Positions 50,383-59,544 of a stretch of DNA of 64,000 bases are shown here, piece by piece (the stretch's first letter is position 1; each line of letters opens with the position of its first letter). The notes under the pieces are model-generated. The model searched no databases. It worked only from the letters and a program-made list of their open reading frames with translations, and was not told the DNA's origin. Both the position numbers and the translations under genes were made by a program. The stretch comes from Marinoscillum sp040218045 (GTDB lineage: Bacteria; Bacteroidota; Bacteroidia; Cytophagales; Cyclobacteriaceae). The stretch spans positions 19,494 through 83,493 of the forward strand of contig JAVJQA010000009.1 in assembly GCA_040218045.1 (NCBI GenBank), in the 5' to 3' direction.

Positions 50383-51019
50383 GAAGAGTCTCTTCTTCTC
50401 CAAGAAACTTAGGATTTCGGTTGAAAATATAGAGGTCCAGTACCGCATTCGAACGAGCAAACACCTCTCTTACAGCCAGAGTCCAAGGCAACTGATCTTT
50501 GTTGTCTGCAGAGTATGCCACAGCATCAATATTATGGTAATCAGCGATAAACAAGGCCCTGTAGCAATGAAAATCCTGTGTGATGATCATTAGTTCATCC
50601 TGACCAAATATCTCTTTAGATCTAACCACACTATCCAGCGTCCTGAATCCCGCGTAATCCATCGTTACAGCGTTTTCCGGTACACCAAGCTCTTTGAGGG
50701 CATTGAGCATGTCACGCGGCTCATTATAGTAAACCGTTTTATTGTCACCACTTACAATAATGTGCTTCACAATGCCCCGATGATACAATTCGGCAGCAGC
50801 TTTCATTCGCTCAGCAAAGTACTTGTTGGTACCACCCTTAGTGGTTCGTTTACTCGTACCTAAAAGTAAGGCCACTTTCTTGGGTGGCACCTCTTCAAGA
50901 CTGTAGAATATCCGATCTTGAGTGGATGATACGATCCAGAAATTTAAACCAAGGACCAACCCTCCTATTAACAAGCTGGCCACCACCAGCATTTTTGCAC
51001 CTTTCAGAATGAGCTTCAT
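50372..51019 (-). CDS. YdcF/SanA-like (DUF218) membrane protein
   Basis: A 215-residue protein with one N-terminal TM helix (about 9-29) and a DUF218 domain (about 48-200: VALLLGTSKRTTKGGTNKYF..., HIIVSGDNKTVYYNEPRDM and MIITQDFHCYRALFIA). SanA/YdcF proteins act in envelope integrity and vancomycin sensitivity in E. coli. Its biochemical role is unknown. The gene ends inside the converging Hpt gene (11-bp overlap). Confidence 0.85.
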   Translation of the reverse strand: MKLILKGAKMLVVASLLIGGLVLGLNFWIVSSTQDRIFYSLEEVPPKKVALLLGTSKRTTKGGTNKYFAERMKAAAELYHRGIVKHIIVSGDNKTVYYNEPRDMLNALKELGVPENAVTMDYAGFRTLDSVVRSKEIFGQDELMIITQDFHCYRALFIADYHNIDAVAYSADNKDQLPWTLAVREVFARSNAVLDLYIFNRNPKFLGEEETLPTD

Positions 51020-51047
51020 GTCAGATTACTTAACGTATAGTCTTGTA

Positions 51048-53669
51048 CTATTCTTGCTCATCATCATCCTTCTTGCTCCCTCCAAACAAACCTAGCTGGC
51101 TCTCTTCTTCCTCTACTTCATTTTTGATAGACTCTTTTAAACTCTGCAAGTCCATATTTTCGGACTTTGGTTCTTCTTTCTTCAAAGGCTCTTTTTCAAT
51201 ACCGATGGCCTCCTGGATATTTTGCACAGGGCACTTATTGCCAATCGCCTTCCATCCTTTTACATCAATGACTTCTTTGAGGTCAACTTGTTTTGACTCT
51301 TTTTTTCTCCCGTCTTTGTAGACAATTTCAACTTCGGTGTTTTCACTGTTCGTTGCAAAGTACAGTTTGGATCCCTTAACCTCAGAAATAAATAAGAATC
51401 GCTTATCCTGAGTGGTGGTCTCAATCATAAAGCGTTTGACATAGAAAGTCTTGTTATCCGCATCATAATGTATCGCGCTGACTGGTAGTTGAGGTTCGAA
51501 CTTGGCTAAAGCCAAAATATGACCAGGTTCGTATCGATTGGTCACTTCAAAGCTTGTCAGCTCATAACTACCCTCTTTGTAGAACACAATCACCTTATCG
51601 TCGGCATTGAAATTGCCAAGATATTTACCACGCTCATCTGTATTCAATCGACCAACGATCTGGTCATACCAAATATCCAGACCACCCAGTGTAGATCCTC
51701 CTGCTGATTTGAACTGTACCTTCCTCACAGGATATCTGGTCAGAATATTCCCACCGGCTCCTCTTCCTTTGATCTCTATTTCTGAAAAATCAAAATCAAA
51801 CACCTTCTTACGGGCTTTGGTGGATGCCGTTAAATAAATTGTTAATACTTCTGCTTCTCCATTTGGATTGGCCGAAAAATAATGCACCCTTGAATTCTTA
51901 CCTCCTTTGGTCAGGTCATATTCACGGTCTCTGGTCACAGACAATATTTGGAAGCGCTTTACCATAGTGCGTCCTGACTTACCATCTACATAAGCCATGT
52001 TATAGACCATTCGCTCATCTCCTTTTTTAAAGACACCTACGTGAATGATGCTTTTCCCCACGAATACCTTGTCTTGAATTCTGGTCACCTGACATACGCC
52101 ATCACGCCTGAAAATGATCACATCATCTATGTCGGAGCACTCACTTACAAACTCGTCCTTCTTCAGTCCATACCCAATAAATCCATCTTCCCTGTTCACA
52201 TAGAGTTTGGCATTATTGGCCGCAACTACATTGGCAGAAATGGTGTCGAAATTGGTGATTTCAGTTTTACGCTCCCTACCTTTTCCGTACTTGCTCTGTA
52301 GGTTCTGATAGTAAGCAATAGCAAATTCAGTGATGTGCTCCAGGTGATGCTCAGTTTCTTTCAGTTCATCTGAAAGCCTTCGCATCAACTCATCAGCTTT
52401 GAATGAGTCAAATTTGGAAATACGCTTAATCTTGATTTCCGTCAACCTGATGATATCATCCTGGTTAATCTCCCTGTAAAAATCCGGCTTGAATGGGTCA
52501 AGTCCTTTGTCAATGGTTTCCAGAACTGCTTCCCAGGTTTCACACTCTTCAATGTCCCGATAGATCCTATTCTCAATGAAGATTTTCTCGAGAGATGAAA
52601 AGAGGATTTTTTCCATCAACTCCCCTCGTCTGATCTCCAGCTCTCGCCGGAGCAAATCCACTGTCTGGCTTACGGAGTGGCTCAGTAAATCCTGAACTGT
52701 CAGGAACTGAGGTTTATCTTCATGGATCACACAGGCATTTGGAGAGATCGAAACTTCGCAATCAGTGAACGCGTAAAGGGCGTCAATTGTAATATCTGGT
52801 GATGTATTTGGTGCCAGAGAAACCAAAATTTCAATGTCTTTGGCTGTATTGTCAATTACCTTCTTGATTTTTATTTTTCCCTTATCGTTGGCTTTGATAA
52901 TGGACTCAATCACGGATGTGGTGGTGGTGCCATATGGAATATCTTTGATAATCAGGGTTTTGCTGTCCTGCTCTTCTATCACCGCACGCACTCTGACTTT
53001 ACCGCCGCGTTTGCCATTGTTATAATCAGACACGTCTATTTTACCGCCGGTTTGGAAATCTGGGTAGATCGTTACTTTCTTTCCTTTAAGGATGCTGATG
53101 GCTCCTTCTATCAATTCGTTGAAGTTGTGAGGAAGTACTTTGGTAGACAAACCCACAGCAATACCTTCTACTCCCTGAGCAAGGAGTAAAGGAAATTTCA
53201 CTGGAAAAGTAACGGGTTCTTTCTTTCTGCCATCATAGGAAAGTTGCCACTCTGTGGTTTGTGGATTATACACCACATCCAGGGCAAATTTTGATAGACG
53301 CGCTTCAATATACCTGGAAGCAGCAGCACTGTCTCCGGTTCTTACGTCACCCCAGTTGCCTTGTGTGTCAATAAGGAGGTCCTTTTGTCCAAGGTTAACG
53401 ATAGCATCACCAATAGAGGCATCACCATGTGGATGATACTGCATAGTGCTACCAATCACATTGGCGACTTTATTGAACCTGCCATCGTCCATTTCCTTGA
53501 GCGCATGCAAAATCCGGCGCTGTACAGGCTTCATGCCATCTTCAATTGCCGGAACTGCTCGCTCCATGATTACATAAGAGGCATAATCCAGGAACCAGTT
53601 TTCATACATCCCCGATACTGCAGTTGATCCCTGCAGCTCTTCTTCATTTATACCGTTCTCTTCGCTCAT
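51048..53669 (-). CDS. parC: DNA topoisomerase IV subunit A
   Basis: An 873-residue type IIA topoisomerase A subunit. The N-terminal winged-helix/tower part has the catalytic Tyr120 in AASRYIEARLSKFAL, with QRRILHAL and YHPHGDASIGDAI earlier. A C-terminal beta-pinwheel region follows, then a long acidic tail (EEEESQLGLFGGSKKDDDEQE). At the quinolone-target site the residue equal to E. coli GyrA Ser83 is Ala84 (HGDASIGD), as I believe is usual for this lineage's ParC. Together with ParE (55483-57360) it decatenates chromosomes. Two genes separate it from parE. Confidence 0.94.
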   Translation of the reverse strand: MSEENGINEEELQGSTAVSGMYENWFLDYASYVIMERAVPAIEDGMKPVQRRILHALKEMDDGRFNKVANVIGSTMQYHPHGDASIGDAIVNLGQKDLLIDTQGNWGDVRTGDSAAASRYIEARLSKFALDVVYNPQTTEWQLSYDGRKKEPVTFPVKFPLLLAQGVEGIAVGLSTKVLPHNFNELIEGAISILKGKKVTIYPDFQTGGKIDVSDYNNGKRGGKVRVRAVIEEQDSKTLIIKDIPYGTTTTSVIESIIKANDKGKIKIKKVIDNTAKDIEILVSLAPNTSPDITIDALYAFTDCEVSISPNACVIHEDKPQFLTVQDLLSHSVSQTVDLLRRELEIRRGELMEKILFSSLEKIFIENRIYRDIEECETWEAVLETIDKGLDPFKPDFYREINQDDIIRLTEIKIKRISKFDSFKADELMRRLSDELKETEHHLEHITEFAIAYYQNLQSKYGKGRERKTEITNFDTISANVVAANNAKLYVNREDGFIGYGLKKDEFVSECSDIDDVIIFRRDGVCQVTRIQDKVFVGKSIIHVGVFKKGDERMVYNMAYVDGKSGRTMVKRFQILSVTRDREYDLTKGGKNSRVHYFSANPNGEAEVLTIYLTASTKARKKVFDFDFSEIEIKGRGAGGNILTRYPVRKVQFKSAGGSTLGGLDIWYDQIVGRLNTDERGKYLGNFNADDKVIVFYKEGSYELTSFEVTNRYEPGHILALAKFEPQLPVSAIHYDADNKTFYVKRFMIETTTQDKRFLFISEVKGSKLYFATNSENTEVEIVYKDGRKKESKQVDLKEVIDVKGWKAIGNKCPVQNIQEAIGIEKEPLKKEEPKSENMDLQSLKESIKNEVEEEESQLGLFGGSKKDDDEQE

Positions 53670-53677
53670 CTACTTTC

Positions 53678-54175
53678 TTAACTAAAATTTTGACTTGATA
53701 ATGTATTTACTGCCGAGTCACTACTCCAGTACTTTTGCTTTTCCTTCTTGATATTTTGTCTAATTCGATCCAGCTCCGCATCTACTTTTTTATGATTAAA
53801 TGGATACCACATTGAAGGTTTACAACAATACCTGATCCCATCAATCAACTCAAAACTATAAATCCCGTCCAATGAAGTGAGCTCTACTCTTTTAATCTCA
53901 TGAAAAGGAACAACTAATTCGGTGCCTCCCTGATCCACATAAAGTGTATCATTCGAATACTTAATTTGTCGAAAACTCTTTAAAAAAAGCCGTATGTGCC
54001 GGTTTACATAGATACCCCAGTAAATAATCAACCCCACAAACGCCAACATACCTGCCCATTTATTTTCCATTATCCGGGTGAAATTCCAGATATTCACTCC
54101 TACGATCAACAATATCAAAGTGGCAAACAAAATTTTATAAGTCTTGAACCATCTGGTCGATAAAGTCTTTTCCAA
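53678..54175 (-). CDS. Membrane protein of unknown function between parC and parE
   Basis: A 165-residue protein with two N-terminal TM helices (about 13-30 and 40-57), then a cytoplasmic part of about 100 residues with a PH-like beta pattern (YSNDTLYVDQGGTELVVPF, YSFELIDGIRYCCKP) and a Lys-rich helical tail. It begins 71 bp after the lipase-like gene and ends 8 bp before parC. I do not recognise a family beyond a DUF5673/PH-like feel. It may be lineage-specific. Confidence 0.65.
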   Translation of the reverse strand: MEKTLSTRWFKTYKILFATLILLIVGVNIWNFTRIMENKWAGMLAFVGLIIYWGIYVNRHIRLFLKSFRQIKYSNDTLYVDQGGTELVVPFHEIKRVELTSLDGIYSFELIDGIRYCCKPSMWYPFNHKKVDAELDRIRQNIKKEKQKYWSSDSAVNTLSSQNFS

Positions 54176-54246
54176 AAGATTTTAATTTTTATCAGCAACT
54201 AAGTTTAACCTTTCATTCAACTCCTGAAAAAGGATCAAAGGCCTAA

Positions 54247-55470
54247 TCATTCACTTCCGAGCTTTTCCAACTCCTCCAATAAGCTGAATGCCCACGAACC
54301 TGCCCCACTTACATGGGCTCCTCCTTCGATGGTCGTAAAAGTGACAATATTTTCAGAGGCGCCGTTGGAAATAAATTGGTTGTAGACATCTACAGAATTC
54401 TGATAAGGCACTGTAACGTCCACATCTCCATGATACATGAACATTCGTATTGTCGGAACCCAATCTGTTAAACTATTTTCCCTGAACGCATTGGTTAAAA
54501 AATCATATGTTTCTGTCTCAATACCCGTAACAACATCCTCCTGAAGCAAATCAGCTAGTGTGGTGGTGAGTTTTGCATTGATCGCAGTACCATTCATCGA
54601 ACCGTCGAAATATCCAGGGATCTCTGTGGCATAAGGTTCTTTAAACAGCAGGCTCAAAGGCTCCTCCCAATCATAAGATACTTTATAGGCATTGGCCACA
54701 TAAGCCAGGAAAAATGGTTCATGGTAGGTTTCCAAAGCAAAGAAATATTCTTGAAATGCTTTGACATCATACCCTCCCGCAGCTGGAAATGATGCTCGCA
54801 AATCATAATAAGGCATGCCTTGTTCTTCGTAGTATTTATGTGCTGCCATGGTAGCATATCCGCCCTGTGAATATCCTGCCAAAAAAAGGTCCGTATTCAG
54901 CTCAATCTCTTTTTCGCCAGCCAGCTGCCGGGAAGCATAAATGGAATTGACCACTGTGGTTGCTGTAAGATCTTCCACATAATAAGGATGCATGATTTCT
55001 ACTGATTCTCCAAATCCGATATAGTCAGGAACTACTACAACCATCCCTGAAGAAGACAGTATGGAAAGAAGGATCAACTGGGAATTGGTCAGGGAGAGGT
55101 TAGTTGGTGCTTCAGCATCCGATGCAATCGTGCCGTGTTGGAAACTGATGGTACTGACCGCCTCTACTGATTCTGTTTCTGGAAGTATAACTATGGCCGA
55201 AACTGGTATTGAATCGCCTTTATAATCCGTGTTGTAAACTACTCTGTAGATTGATGCATCGTACTTTATTTTTTCTTCATCAAAATCAAATCCACCGATA
55301 TCTACAAAACCTCGTAAATCTCCTTTTGACCATGTTAGTTTCTGCTGGGCCTCTACAAAAGTAAAGGGAGTAGCTTCCTGACGCTCCGGTCCGGGTTCAT
55401 CTGAGGAACAACTCCAAACCAATGGTGCTATTAACAGTATTATTAAATACTTCATTTGGGTGCTTTTCAT
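54247..55470 (-). CDS. Secreted alpha/beta-hydrolase lipoprotein
   Basis: A 407-residue lipoprotein with a lipobox (LVWSC). The catalytic triad of a secretory lipase-like alpha/beta hydrolase is visible: the nucleophile in GYSQGGYATM, an Asp in HGDVDVTVP and a His in EGGAHVSGAG. An oxyanion region fits FQHGTIASD. Activity toward esters or lipids is probable but unmeasured. It ends 71 bp before the next gene and starts 12 bp after parE, so it may be in one transcript with the topoisomerase genes. Confidence 0.88.
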   Translation of the reverse strand: MKSTQMKYLIILLIAPLVWSCSSDEPGPERQEATPFTFVEAQQKLTWSKGDLRGFVDIGGFDFDEEKIKYDASIYRVVYNTDYKGDSIPVSAIVILPETESVEAVSTISFQHGTIASDAEAPTNLSLTNSQLILLSILSSSGMVVVVPDYIGFGESVEIMHPYYVEDLTATTVVNSIYASRQLAGEKEIELNTDLFLAGYSQGGYATMAAHKYYEEQGMPYYDLRASFPAAGGYDVKAFQEYFFALETYHEPFFLAYVANAYKVSYDWEEPLSLLFKEPYATEIPGYFDGSMNGTAINAKLTTTLADLLQEDVVTGIETETYDFLTNAFRENSLTDWVPTIRMFMYHGDVDVTVPYQNSVDVYNQFISNGASENIVTFTTIEGGAHVSGAGSWAFSLLEELEKLGSE

Positions 55471-55482
55471 CCAGGGTGGTGT

Positions 55483-57360
55483 TTATTGTGGTATCAATTG
55501 TTCGGTTTCCTTATCTACAATATCCTTCTCTATACGCAGCTTGTCAATAATAAACTCTTGTCTATCCGGGGTGTTTTTACCCATGTAGAAACGTAGCAAA
55601 TCTTTGATCTTTGTGTCTTTTTGAAGAATTACAGGCTCCAGACGAATATCTTCTCCTATAAATGCACCAAACTCATCTGGAGAGATCTCTCCTAAACCTT
55701 TGAACCTGGTGATCTCAGGTTTTCCGCCCAGTTTTTCAATAGCCTCTCTTCGCTCAGCATCGCTGTAGCAATAAAAGGTTTCCTTTTTATTCCTTACCCT
55801 AAACAACGGCGTTTCAAGAATATAGACATGATTATTTCTAACAAGCTCCGGGAAGAACTGTAAAAAATAAGTCAGCATCAACAAGCGAATGTGCATCCCA
55901 TCTACATCTGCATCGGTCGCGATAATAATCTTTCGATACCTCAAACCTTCCAGACCATCTTCGATATTCAATGCATGCTGCAACAAGTTGAATTCTTCAT
56001 TCTCATAAACCACCTTTTTAGTTTGCCCAAAGCAGTTGAATGGCTTGCCACGCAAACTAAATACGGCTTGCGTCTGAACATCTCTTGACTTGGTAATGGA
56101 TCCACTGGCACTGTCTCCCTCTGTGATGAAGATCATGGTGTTCTCTTTCTGTTCATCAGACACCTTCTTATCATCATAGTGCAATCGACAGTCTCTCAGC
56201 TTCTTATTGTGCAGGTTAGCTTTTTTGGCACGCTCATTGGCTAGTTTCTTGATACCTGCAATCTCTTTACGCTCGCGCTCCGATTGCATGATCCTTTTCA
56301 AAAGAGCGTCTGCCACTTCACTATTTCTATGAAGGAAGTTGTCCAAGTCTGTTTTCAGGAAATCATTGATGAAGGTTCTCATAGTTGGCCCCTCTGGCCC
56401 TACATTGTGAGATCCCAGTTTGGTCTTGGTCTGACTCTCAAATACCGGCTCCTGAACCCGAACGGCTATGGCACATACTACCGAAGCCCTTACATCAGCG
56501 GCATCAAAGTTCTTCCCATAGAAATCCCGAATGGTTTTCACCAAAGCTTCACGAAGTGCGGCGAGGTGGGTACCACCTTGCGTGGTATGTTGTCCGTTTA
56601 CAAAAGAGTAATACTCTTCCCCATATTGATTGGCATGCGTAAGAGCCACCTCAATATCGGTGCCCTTCAGGTGGATAATCGGATACCTTAAAGCTTCTTC
56701 ATCTGTCTTTCTTTTCAATAAATCCAAAAGACCATTTTCAGAATGGTATTTCTTTCCATTAAAGTTGATGGTCAGGCCCGCGTTCAGAAAGGCGTAATTC
56801 CACAGAAGGTTTTCCAAATACTCCGGAATGAAGTGATAATGCTTAAAAACTGTGTCATCTGGCTCAAAGCTTATAGCTGTACCATTGCGCTCAGTAGTCT
56901 TGTCAATCTTAGCGTCGTTGGTGATCTCTCCTCTTTCAAACTCAGCCATTTTGGTTTCACCATCACGGAAAGACTGCACTTTGAAGTATGAACTCAAGGC
57001 GTTTACTGCTTTGGTACCAACTCCATTCAAACCAACGGATTTCTGGAACGCTCCTGAGTCATATTTACCACCGGTGTTGATCTTGCTTACACAGTCCACT
57101 ACTTTACCGAGCGGAATCCCACGGCCATAATCCCTCACCTCTACCCGATGATCAGTGACTTTAATGTTAATGGTCTTACCATGACCCATCATGTGTTCGT
57201 CTATACTGTTGTCAATTACCTCCTTGACCAACACATAGATTCCGTCATCGTGAGCAGATCCATCTCCCAATTTACCAATGTACATACCTGGTCGGAGACG
57301 AATGTGTTCTTTCCAATCTAATGACTTAATACTATCCTCTGTATATTGAACTTCTGCCAT
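55483..57360 (-). CDS. parE: DNA topoisomerase IV subunit B
   Basis: A 625-residue ATPase subunit. The GHKL ATP site is seen in EVIDNSIDEHMMGHG, DYGRGIPLG and VGLNGVGTKAVNAL. The TOPRIM region has FITEGDSASGSI and IIATDADVDGMHIRLLMLT, and it ends with the usual KTKIKDLLRFYMG. It partners ParC encoded downstream. The start at 57360 (MAEVQYTEDSIKSLDW) is normal. It is first in a probable minus-strand run of parE, the lipase-like gene, the small membrane gene and parC. Confidence 0.95.
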   Translation of the reverse strand: MAEVQYTEDSIKSLDWKEHIRLRPGMYIGKLGDGSAHDDGIYVLVKEVIDNSIDEHMMGHGKTINIKVTDHRVEVRDYGRGIPLGKVVDCVSKINTGGKYDSGAFQKSVGLNGVGTKAVNALSSYFKVQSFRDGETKMAEFERGEITNDAKIDKTTERNGTAISFEPDDTVFKHYHFIPEYLENLLWNYAFLNAGLTINFNGKKYHSENGLLDLLKRKTDEEALRYPIIHLKGTDIEVALTHANQYGEEYYSFVNGQHTTQGGTHLAALREALVKTIRDFYGKNFDAADVRASVVCAIAVRVQEPVFESQTKTKLGSHNVGPEGPTMRTFINDFLKTDLDNFLHRNSEVADALLKRIMQSERERKEIAGIKKLANERAKKANLHNKKLRDCRLHYDDKKVSDEQKENTMIFITEGDSASGSITKSRDVQTQAVFSLRGKPFNCFGQTKKVVYENEEFNLLQHALNIEDGLEGLRYRKIIIATDADVDGMHIRLLMLTYFLQFFPELVRNNHVYILETPLFRVRNKKETFYCYSDAERREAIEKLGGKPEITRFKGLGEISPDEFGAFIGEDIRLEPVILQKDTKIKDLLRFYMGKNTPDRQEFIIDKLRIEKDIVDKETEQLIPQ

Positions 57361-57479
57361 ACGCTTCTAAAAAATCAAAAATAAAGGTTGATTTAATTGC
57401 TCTCAAATCGAAATTTAGACAAAAAATCACATTAAAAAAGTGATGAAAATTGACCTGGTGTTTACCCTATGATTGAATC

Positions 57480-57517
57480 AAAAAGGGATAAAACATTGCA
57501 TATCAAGCAGTTTTATC
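57480..57517 (-). terminator. terminator of the 140-aa membrane protein gene
   Basis: GATAAAAC (57487-57494) pairs with GTTTTATC (57510-57517). On the minus strand the stem is followed by CCCTTTTTG. The stem includes the gene's stop codon (57513-57515). Confidence 0.45.
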
Positions 57518-57935
57518 GTTTTGCATAAAGCAGATAAAACAAACCACAAATCCATGAAAAAATTAAAAAAGGCCCCAGGTAGTTCAGATATGCGAAACCT
57601 GCGGCAGAAAGATGTGCGCCATTGTTTAGGACGCCAATGAATCCTACGATGAGTGTAAGATAGATATTGATCACGAAACCAAGTCCCCTCACCCATGATC
57701 TTACCTCATCATTCCGAATGTTTTTTTCAAAGAGTTTTTGAAAGGCCAAAAGCACAATATTGATGACTACAAACACTGTGATGCCGAAATAAAAGAAGGT
57801 CTCACGATTGAGCTGGAGATCACTATTCCCTTCAAATAAATTAACCATCACCGGTGAATAGGCATACACCAAAAGAAGAATTGCCAGAAATAAAATGATA
57901 GATAAGACTTTGAGGAAATTGACTACTCTTAGCAT
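57513..57935 (-). CDS. Four-TM membrane protein of unknown function
   Basis: A 140-residue integral membrane protein with four hydrophobic helices (about 8-28, 45-66, 85-105 and 115-136), short loops and a basic end (LLYAKR). I do not recognise a family. Its position upstream of parE on the same strand is common in related genomes, but the 152-bp gap and its own terminator suggest a separate transcript. Confidence 0.7.
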   Translation of the reverse strand: MLRVVNFLKVLSIILFLAILLLVYAYSPVMVNLFEGNSDLQLNRETFFYFGITVFVVINIVLLAFQKLFEKNIRNDEVRSWVRGLGFVINIYLTLIVGFIGVLNNGAHLSAAGFAYLNYLGPFLIFSWICGLFYLLYAKR

Positions 57936-58049
57936 GTTTAATGTGGGAGCTGATGTTTAGTTGATGTGAACTTTTTAACGTGGGCAAAAGTAGGTTACTC
58001 AGCGGAATTGTCTGCGGATGATGTAAGATTAATTAATGTAGTCTTTCTC

Positions 58050-58194
58050 CCGTCATTTGGGAATGAAGTGAAGCAATCTTATTACATGACCTTCACCCTC
58101 CCTGAATTAATACAGGCTGATCTTTTCTTTAAGACCGATGGAGGTAATTCTAAGGAGTCTCAGCATAGGACTGCTTCGTTCCTCGCAGTGAAGT
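58050..58194. repeat. palindromic repeat with GAACGAAGCARTC-like arms
   Basis: The left end CCGTCATTTGGGAATGAAGTGAAGCAATCTT has as partner the reverse complement of the right end, CTTCACTGCGAGGAACGAAGCAGTCCTAT. Arms of the CGTCATTGCGAGGAACGAAGCAATC type are a dispersed repeat in many bacteria. The rest of the gap (57936-58346) holds the promoter of the sigma gene and nothing else I can support. Confidence 0.6.
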
Positions 58195-58346
58195 AAAGTG
58201 TAGTATGTTCGATTGTCATTGATAAAGAAGTGACTCTGTCAATAAACGATGATTTGAACTCGATCTAAATATTTTTCTCACTTTTGTAATTTCCAAACAC
58301 GATTAATCACTAACGTGCCAAAGTAAGTCACCGAATTACAGATACC

Positions 58347-58835
58347 TTGACTGAAAGAGAATTTATACACAAAATACAGGAGCACTCCGGGATCATACAT
58401 AAGATCCTTTATCTCTATGTGGACGATCCAGAGGATAGCCGAGACCTGAAACAGGAGATACAGCTTCAGGCCTGGAAAGCCAAGGAACGTTTTCGCGGAG
58501 ATAGCATGTTCAGCACCTGGCTGTATCGAGTAGCGCTCAACACCGTGCTCACATTCCAGAGGAAAAACAAACGCAAAGTCGCAACTTCTGACATTGACAA
58601 AGCTCAGGCGATTGGTCATGCACCATCAGAGAAATCAGAGCGTTCAGAGCTGCTCCTTAGAGCGATCAAAAACCTCAATGATGTGGATAAAACGATCATA
58701 ACGCTTCATCTGGAGGATTATGACAATGGAGAAATAGCCGACATTATCGGGCTTACTAAAAACAATGTAGGTGTGAAACTGTACCGCATTAAAGATCAAT
58801 TGAAAAAGAAATTAAACGATAGTCCCAATGGATGA
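58347..58835 (+). CDS. ECF sigma factor
   Basis: A 162-residue ECF sigma-70 family factor. Region 2 reads IIHKILYLYVDDPEDSRDLKQE and FRGDSMFSTWLYRVALNTVL, and region 4 ends with LHLEDYDNGEIADIIGLTKNNVGVKLYRIKDQLKKKL. The only plausible start in the open frame is TTG at 58347, since no ATG or GTG lies between it and the upstream TAA (58311-58313). The next gene, a membrane protein, overlaps it by 8 bp and may be its anti-sigma factor. It is a different group from the FecI-like factor at 44051-44587. Confidence 0.9.
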   Translation: MTEREFIHKIQEHSGIIHKILYLYVDDPEDSRDLKQEIQLQAWKAKERFRGDSMFSTWLYRVALNTVLTFQRKNKRKVATSDIDKAQAIGHAPSEKSERSELLLRAIKNLNDVDKTIITLHLEDYDNGEIADIIGLTKNNVGVKLYRIKDQLKKKLNDSPNG

Positions 58836-59448
58836 ATTAAAAGAAGTTTGGGGGTCAATAAAAAATGATACTGAGGATTTCACCAATCTCACAGAAGAAG
58901 AGATCAAAGCTAATGCTTCTGCTAAATCTTCCGGAACGATAGAAAAACTCAGAAAGAATGTCAAATACAAACTTGGCTATGCCATTGGTTTTGCGGCAGT
59001 GTTTGGCACGATTATTCCGTATGCATTTCCGCTTGCCAGTCAGATCTTACTAACCGTGATGTTTGTGGCATATATGGTAGGAGCAATATTTCTTTATCAG
59101 GAACTACAGATCCTCAACAAAGGGGTGAATATGGATCAAGATATGCTGCATGGGCTTATCGAGTACCGTGACAGGATCAGGCGGGTGCTGAGGTACGAGG
59201 AGTCCACGGCACTTGCCCTCTACCCCGTTTCGGTGTCTGGAGGATTCTTCCTTGGCATGCAAATAGTAGATCGTGATGCGCAGATCATGACGCAAACATT
59301 TCACTGGGTGGCACTGATCGTTACCATAGTGCTATTTACCATCGGTGGCAACTGGCTGGCCAAGTGGATGAACCGCAGAGCCTTTGGGAAGTATTTGGAA
59401 AGGCTGGATGAAACTATTGGGGAGCTTCAGAGTACTCGGGAGCAATGA
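58828..59448 (+). CDS. Membrane protein, possible anti-sigma factor
   Basis: A 206-residue protein with a cytoplasmic N-terminus of about 45 residues (MDELKEVWGSIKNDTEDF...) and four TM helices (about 50-90 as two, 132-150 and 155-180), then a short cytoplasmic tail. Its first 8 bp overlap the ECF sigma gene, the usual layout of an anti-sigma partner. The soluble N-terminus could bind the sigma factor, but no zinc-binding HxxxCxxC motif is present, so it would be a different class. Function is inferred from position only. Confidence 0.68.
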   Translation: MDELKEVWGSIKNDTEDFTNLTEEEIKANASAKSSGTIEKLRKNVKYKLGYAIGFAAVFGTIIPYAFPLASQILLTVMFVAYMVGAIFLYQELQILNKGVNMDQDMLHGLIEYRDRIRRVLRYEESTALALYPVSVSGGFFLGMQIVDRDAQIMTQTFHWVALIVTIVLFTIGGNWLAKWMNRRAFGKYLERLDETIGELQSTREQ

Positions 59449-59544
59449 TGCATACTTTTCATGCTCTTTTAGTCCTATTTGCCTCCACACTCCTTGACAG
59501 AAATAGAGAAATACCGTAATAGAATGAATAGGCGTTTATTCTAA

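Noticed and set aside
57966..58196. 76-aa plus-strand open frame
   Set aside because: It coincides with the palindromic repeat and has no protein-like features.
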